NCBI GenBank assembly: GCA_018817515.1
Contig: JAHIUD010000083.1
Coordinates: 1-64,000, forward strand
Length of the DNA stretch: 64,000 bases
From: Pseudomonadota bacterium
GTDB taxonomy: Bacteria; Desulfobacterota; Desulfovibrionia; Desulfovibrionales; Desulfovibrionaceae
Reading direction: 5' to 3'
Numbering within the stretch: position 1 is the first letter of the stretch; the number at the start of each line of letters is the position of its first letter. Shown one piece after another: positions 63,718 to 64,000 of the stretch. A program made the translations under genes and the position numbers. Under the pieces are notes generated by a model. It did no database searches. It was given only the letters and a program-made list of their open reading frames with translations, and was not told where the DNA came from.

Positions 63718-63748
63718 TTGTGCACTGCGTTGCACAAGCATTGCACAA
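63718..63748. promoter_or_regulatory. Upstream activator site for ZraR-type regulator
   Basis: TTGTGCA-CTGCGT-TGCACAA (63718-63737), perfect seven-base arms, followed by a third half-site TTGCACAA (63741-63748). It lies about 50-80 bases upstream of the -24 element, a usual distance for an enhancer-binding protein. Confidence 0.75.
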
Positions 63749-63846
63749 GCGGCCTTGCGCATGGGCTGCACATGGGGGGCCAGGCTTGACAGCGCTGCCG
63801 GGCGGATACACCTTTATGGTCGAAAGCTTGGAAAAGGAGGCGGCCC

Positions 63847-64000
63847 ATGCCCATCTACGAATATGCCTGCGGAAAATGCGGGAAGCTGTTTGAGGAGCTG
63901 GTGTTCTCTGCTGCGGACGAGACCGGGGTGGCCTGCCCGGCCTGCGGGGCCTTGGAGGTGAAACGCTGCCTCTCGGCCTGCGCCTCGGTCATTGCCGGGG
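63847..64000 (+). CDS. FmdB-family zinc-ribbon protein, N-terminal part (runs off right edge)
   Basis: 51 residues visible: MPIYEYACGKCGKLFEELVF, with CPACG and CLSAC, the FmdB-type zinc ribbon (two CxxC pairs). AAGGAGG lies before the ATG at 63847. Small putative regulatory proteins of this kind are common in Desulfovibrio-like bacteria; function unclear. The C-terminus is outside the window. Confidence 0.9.
   Translation, partial: MPIYEYACGKCGKLFEELVFSAADETGVACPACGALEVKRCLSACASVIAG

Overview
The window is a GC-rich chromosomal segment, almost fully coding, from a strictly anaerobic sulfate-reducer-like deltaproteobacterium (Desulfovibrionales type). Four things point there: a CO-type energy-converting [NiFe] hydrogenase operon in the order cooM-K-L-X-U-H-hypA-cooF, which is the order known from Desulfovibrio; a siroheme decarboxylase (AhbA/AhbB-type) gene directly upstream of hemL, which marks the alternative heme pathway; a tungsten-type aldehyde:ferredoxin oxidoreductase; and an AICAR transformylase that is not fused to IMP cyclohydrolase. 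No rRNA, tRNA, CRISPR array, integrase or transposase was found.

Layout. 1-2.2 kb: the start of an unknown gene divergent from the aldehyde:ferredoxin oxidoreductase gene. 2.2-3.3 kb: an AT-rich orphan gene followed by a decayed duplicate of the 3' end of the neighbouring RNase gene. 3.3-10.5 kb: RNB-type RNase, AICAR transformylase, an MltF-like lytic transglycosylase, purA and small unknown genes. 10.6-18.7 kb: malQ, groES-groEL, a TPR protein, a cyclic-nucleotide-binding protein, pgm and an outer-membrane beta-barrel. 18.9-22.7 kb: a very large class I adenylate cyclase carrying pentapeptide repeats. 22.9-31.3 kb: holB, a free CBM48 protein, glgA, a Nudix hydrolase, tsaC-like, a glycosyltransferase, a lipoprotein, a Crp/Fnr-type protein and an UPF0280 (ApbE-like) protein. 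31.4-36.9 kb: the classic rpmH-rnpA-yidD-yidC-jag-mnmE run. 36.9-42.9 kb: an exported ankyrin protein, gpsA, the siroheme decarboxylase gene, hemL and an unknown gene. 43.2-51.7 kb: the coo hydrogenase operon. 52-57.2 kb: a DUF1566 protein, threonine aldolase, gltX, a NifU-C scaffold, a NifX/DIM-like protein and a DUF134 regulator. 57.4-59.1 kb: an AT-rich orphan lipoprotein. 59.3-63.6 kb: a complete ZraP-ZraS-ZraR-type sigma-54 envelope-stress system. The right edge holds the start of a FmdB-type zinc-ribbon gene.

How the genes work together. malQ, pgm, glgA and the free CBM48 protein form a scattered glycogen set. The adenylate cyclase and two cyclic-nucleotide-binding proteins suggest cAMP signalling, and a CRP-like palindrome lies upstream of the coo operon. 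The coo operon encodes an ion-pumping hydrogenase, but no CO dehydrogenase gene lies nearby. The zra system has all expected parts visible, including a near-consensus sigma-54 promoter and an upstream inverted repeat.

Most interesting signals: the two operator-like palindromes before cooM; the fused three-module CooM whose first antiporter module lacks its N-terminal half; the Gly/Met-rich insert in the ZraS sensor loop, echoed in ZraP; a composite dispersed repeat that pairs conserved GC-rich blocks with hairpins of variable sequence; and the two AT-rich orphan genes.
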